A stretch of DNA of 64,000 bases from contig NC_018178.1 in NCBI RefSeq assembly GCF_000279145.1, forward strand, positions 1,674,001 to 1,738,000, written 5' to 3'. The DNA comes from Melioribacter roseus P3M-2 (GTDB lineage Bacteria > Bacteroidota > Ignavibacteria > Ignavibacteriales > Melioribacteraceae). Below, in pieces: positions 63,299-64,000 of the stretch. A model generated the notes under the pieces. The model ran no database searches and had not been told where the DNA came from. It saw nothing but the letters and a program-made list of their open reading frames with translations. How positions within the stretch are numbered: the stretch's first letter is position 1; every line of letters begins with the position of its first letter. Made by a program: the position numbers and the translations under genes.

Positions 63299-64000
63299 AT
63301 GAAAAAATTTATTTTGTTTACGGCTATGCTTGTCTTTTCCTCGGCGGTATCAGCCCAGATTAATATTCCTTATACTCATTATCGTTTACAGAACGGGCTG
63401 AACGTTATACTGCACGAAGATCATACGACTCCTACGGTTTCCGTCAATATCTGGTATCATGTCGGTTCGGGATACGAAAAGCCGGGGAGAACCGGATTCG
63501 CGCATCTATTCGAACATCTTATGTTTGAGGGTTCCAAGAACGTTCAAGAAGGCGAATTCGACAAACTGCTCGAAGCCGCGGGCGGGCAGAACAACGGCTC
63601 GACTACGGAAGACCGAACTAATTATTACGAAGATATTCCGTCGAACGCTCTTGAACTTGCGCTCTTTTTGGAATCCGATCGAATGGGATATCTTCTCGAC
63701 GCAATGACTCCCGAAAAAGTAAACGGGCAGAGAGAAGTCGTTAAAAACGAGAGAAGACAAAGCTACGAAAACAGACCTTACGGACTTGCATGGGAAACAA
63801 TCTATAAAAATTTGTATCCGGAAGGTCATCCTTATTCCTGGCCGGTAATCGGATCGATGGCCGACCTCGACGCCGCTTCATACGAAGATGTGGTTGAATT
63901 CTTCAAAACTTATTATGCGCCTAACAACGCTTCGCTCGTTATTGCCGGAGATATCGATCCGGAAGAAACTTTGAAGCTGGTTGAAAAGTGGTTTGGCGAA
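63299..64000 (+). CDS. M16-family zinc peptidase, N-terminal part (truncated by window end)
   Basis: The frame from ATG 63299 runs past the right edge; 234 residues are visible. A signal peptide (ILFTAMLVFSSAVSAQ) directs export. The inverted zinc motif HLFEH is in GFAHLFEHLMFEGSKNV, with the third ligand expected in NERRQSYE. The segment YPEGHPYSWPVIGSMADLDA is also typical. The family usually has a second, inactive half, which would lie beyond the window. Confidence 0.92.
   Translation, partial: MKKFILFTAMLVFSSAVSAQINIPYTHYRLQNGLNVILHEDHTTPTVSVNIWYHVGSGYEKPGRTGFAHLFEHLMFEGSKNVQEGEFDKLLEAAGGQNNGSTTEDRTNYYEDIPSNALELALFLESDRMGYLLDAMTPEKVNGQREVVKNERRQSYENRPYGLAWETIYKNLYPEGHPYSWPVIGSMADLDAASYEDVVEFFKTYYAPNNASLVIAGDIDPEETLKLVEKWFGE

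Noticed and set aside
1-64000. tRNA, rRNA, CRISPR, IS elements, prophage
   Set aside because: None seen: intergenic gaps are short, no repeat-spacer pattern, no transposase, integrase or phage genes.

Overview
The window reads as a compact chromosomal segment of a Gram-negative, menaquinone-using bacterium of the Bacteroidota/Chlorobiota/Ignavibacteriota group, most likely an ignavibacterium such as a Melioribacter-like organism (inference; no rRNA is present). Supporting signs are a complete classical men operon, an Rnf complex, GH97 and outer-membrane proteins, many predicted export signals, and -7 promoter boxes of the form TAnnTTTG upstream of several first genes. Gene density is very high. 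Many genes overlap by 1-4 bases, and several convergent pairs overlap by 4-18 bases. No stretch longer than 300 bases lacks a gene. I saw no tRNA, rRNA, IS element or CRISPR array.

Layout. 1-9.9 kb: a truncated gene, a phosphomannomutase/phosphoglucomutase, a lone TrpF-like barrel, a class V aminotransferase, a peptide-use operon (membrane protein, OPT transporter, exported PepF-like peptidase) and phosphoheptose isomerase. 9.9-19.8 kb: a secreted 16-repeat MORN_2 protein, a hotdog thioesterase (probably MenI), and menF-menD-menH-menB-menA-menC-menE on the minus strand. 20-25 kb: marR, prmA, dacB, a TatD/radical-SAM fusion, purM. 25-31.2 kb: hrcA-grpE-dnaJ, then a ComEA-like, pilin-like and PilM-like trio, rsmD and coaD. 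31-42.5 kb: an SSS symporter with an extra C-terminal region and a small two-helix neighbour, a PpiD/SurA-type foldase, an outer-membrane barrel, aroK-aroB, a GH-like lipoprotein/hydrolase, DUF192, a YrdC-like protein, an MFS transporter. 42.5-48.8 kb: rnfCDGEA-apbE-rnfB-rseC. 49-58.3 kb: a metallophosphoesterase diverging from an eight-gene surface-sugar operon. 58.3-64 kb: a DUF4139 protein, a histidine kinase/NtrC pair, a cupin and the start of an M16 peptidase.

Two observations stand out. First, the 239-bp divergent region at 49,894-50,132 holds two opposed arrays of 11-bp direct repeats built on TTAACA. This is the architecture of Pho boxes, one array facing the metallophosphoesterase and one facing the sugar operon. 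That operon combines a CMP-sugar-synthetase-like enzyme, a HemL-type aminotransferase, an SDR, a KdsC-like phosphatase and a NeuB-like synthase lacking the SAF domain. Together they look like an uncharacterised nonulosonate-like (acidic keto-sugar) pathway, possibly phosphate-controlled.

Second, three genes (menB, the spsF-like gene and the kdsC-like gene) are each broken in the same way: one A is missing from an A-run. Adding one A restores textbook termini in all three, including the conserved MenB C-terminus. Either these are homopolymer undercalls in the assembly, or the organism tolerates them by slippage on A-tracts. Gene coordinates here follow the restored reading where this applies.
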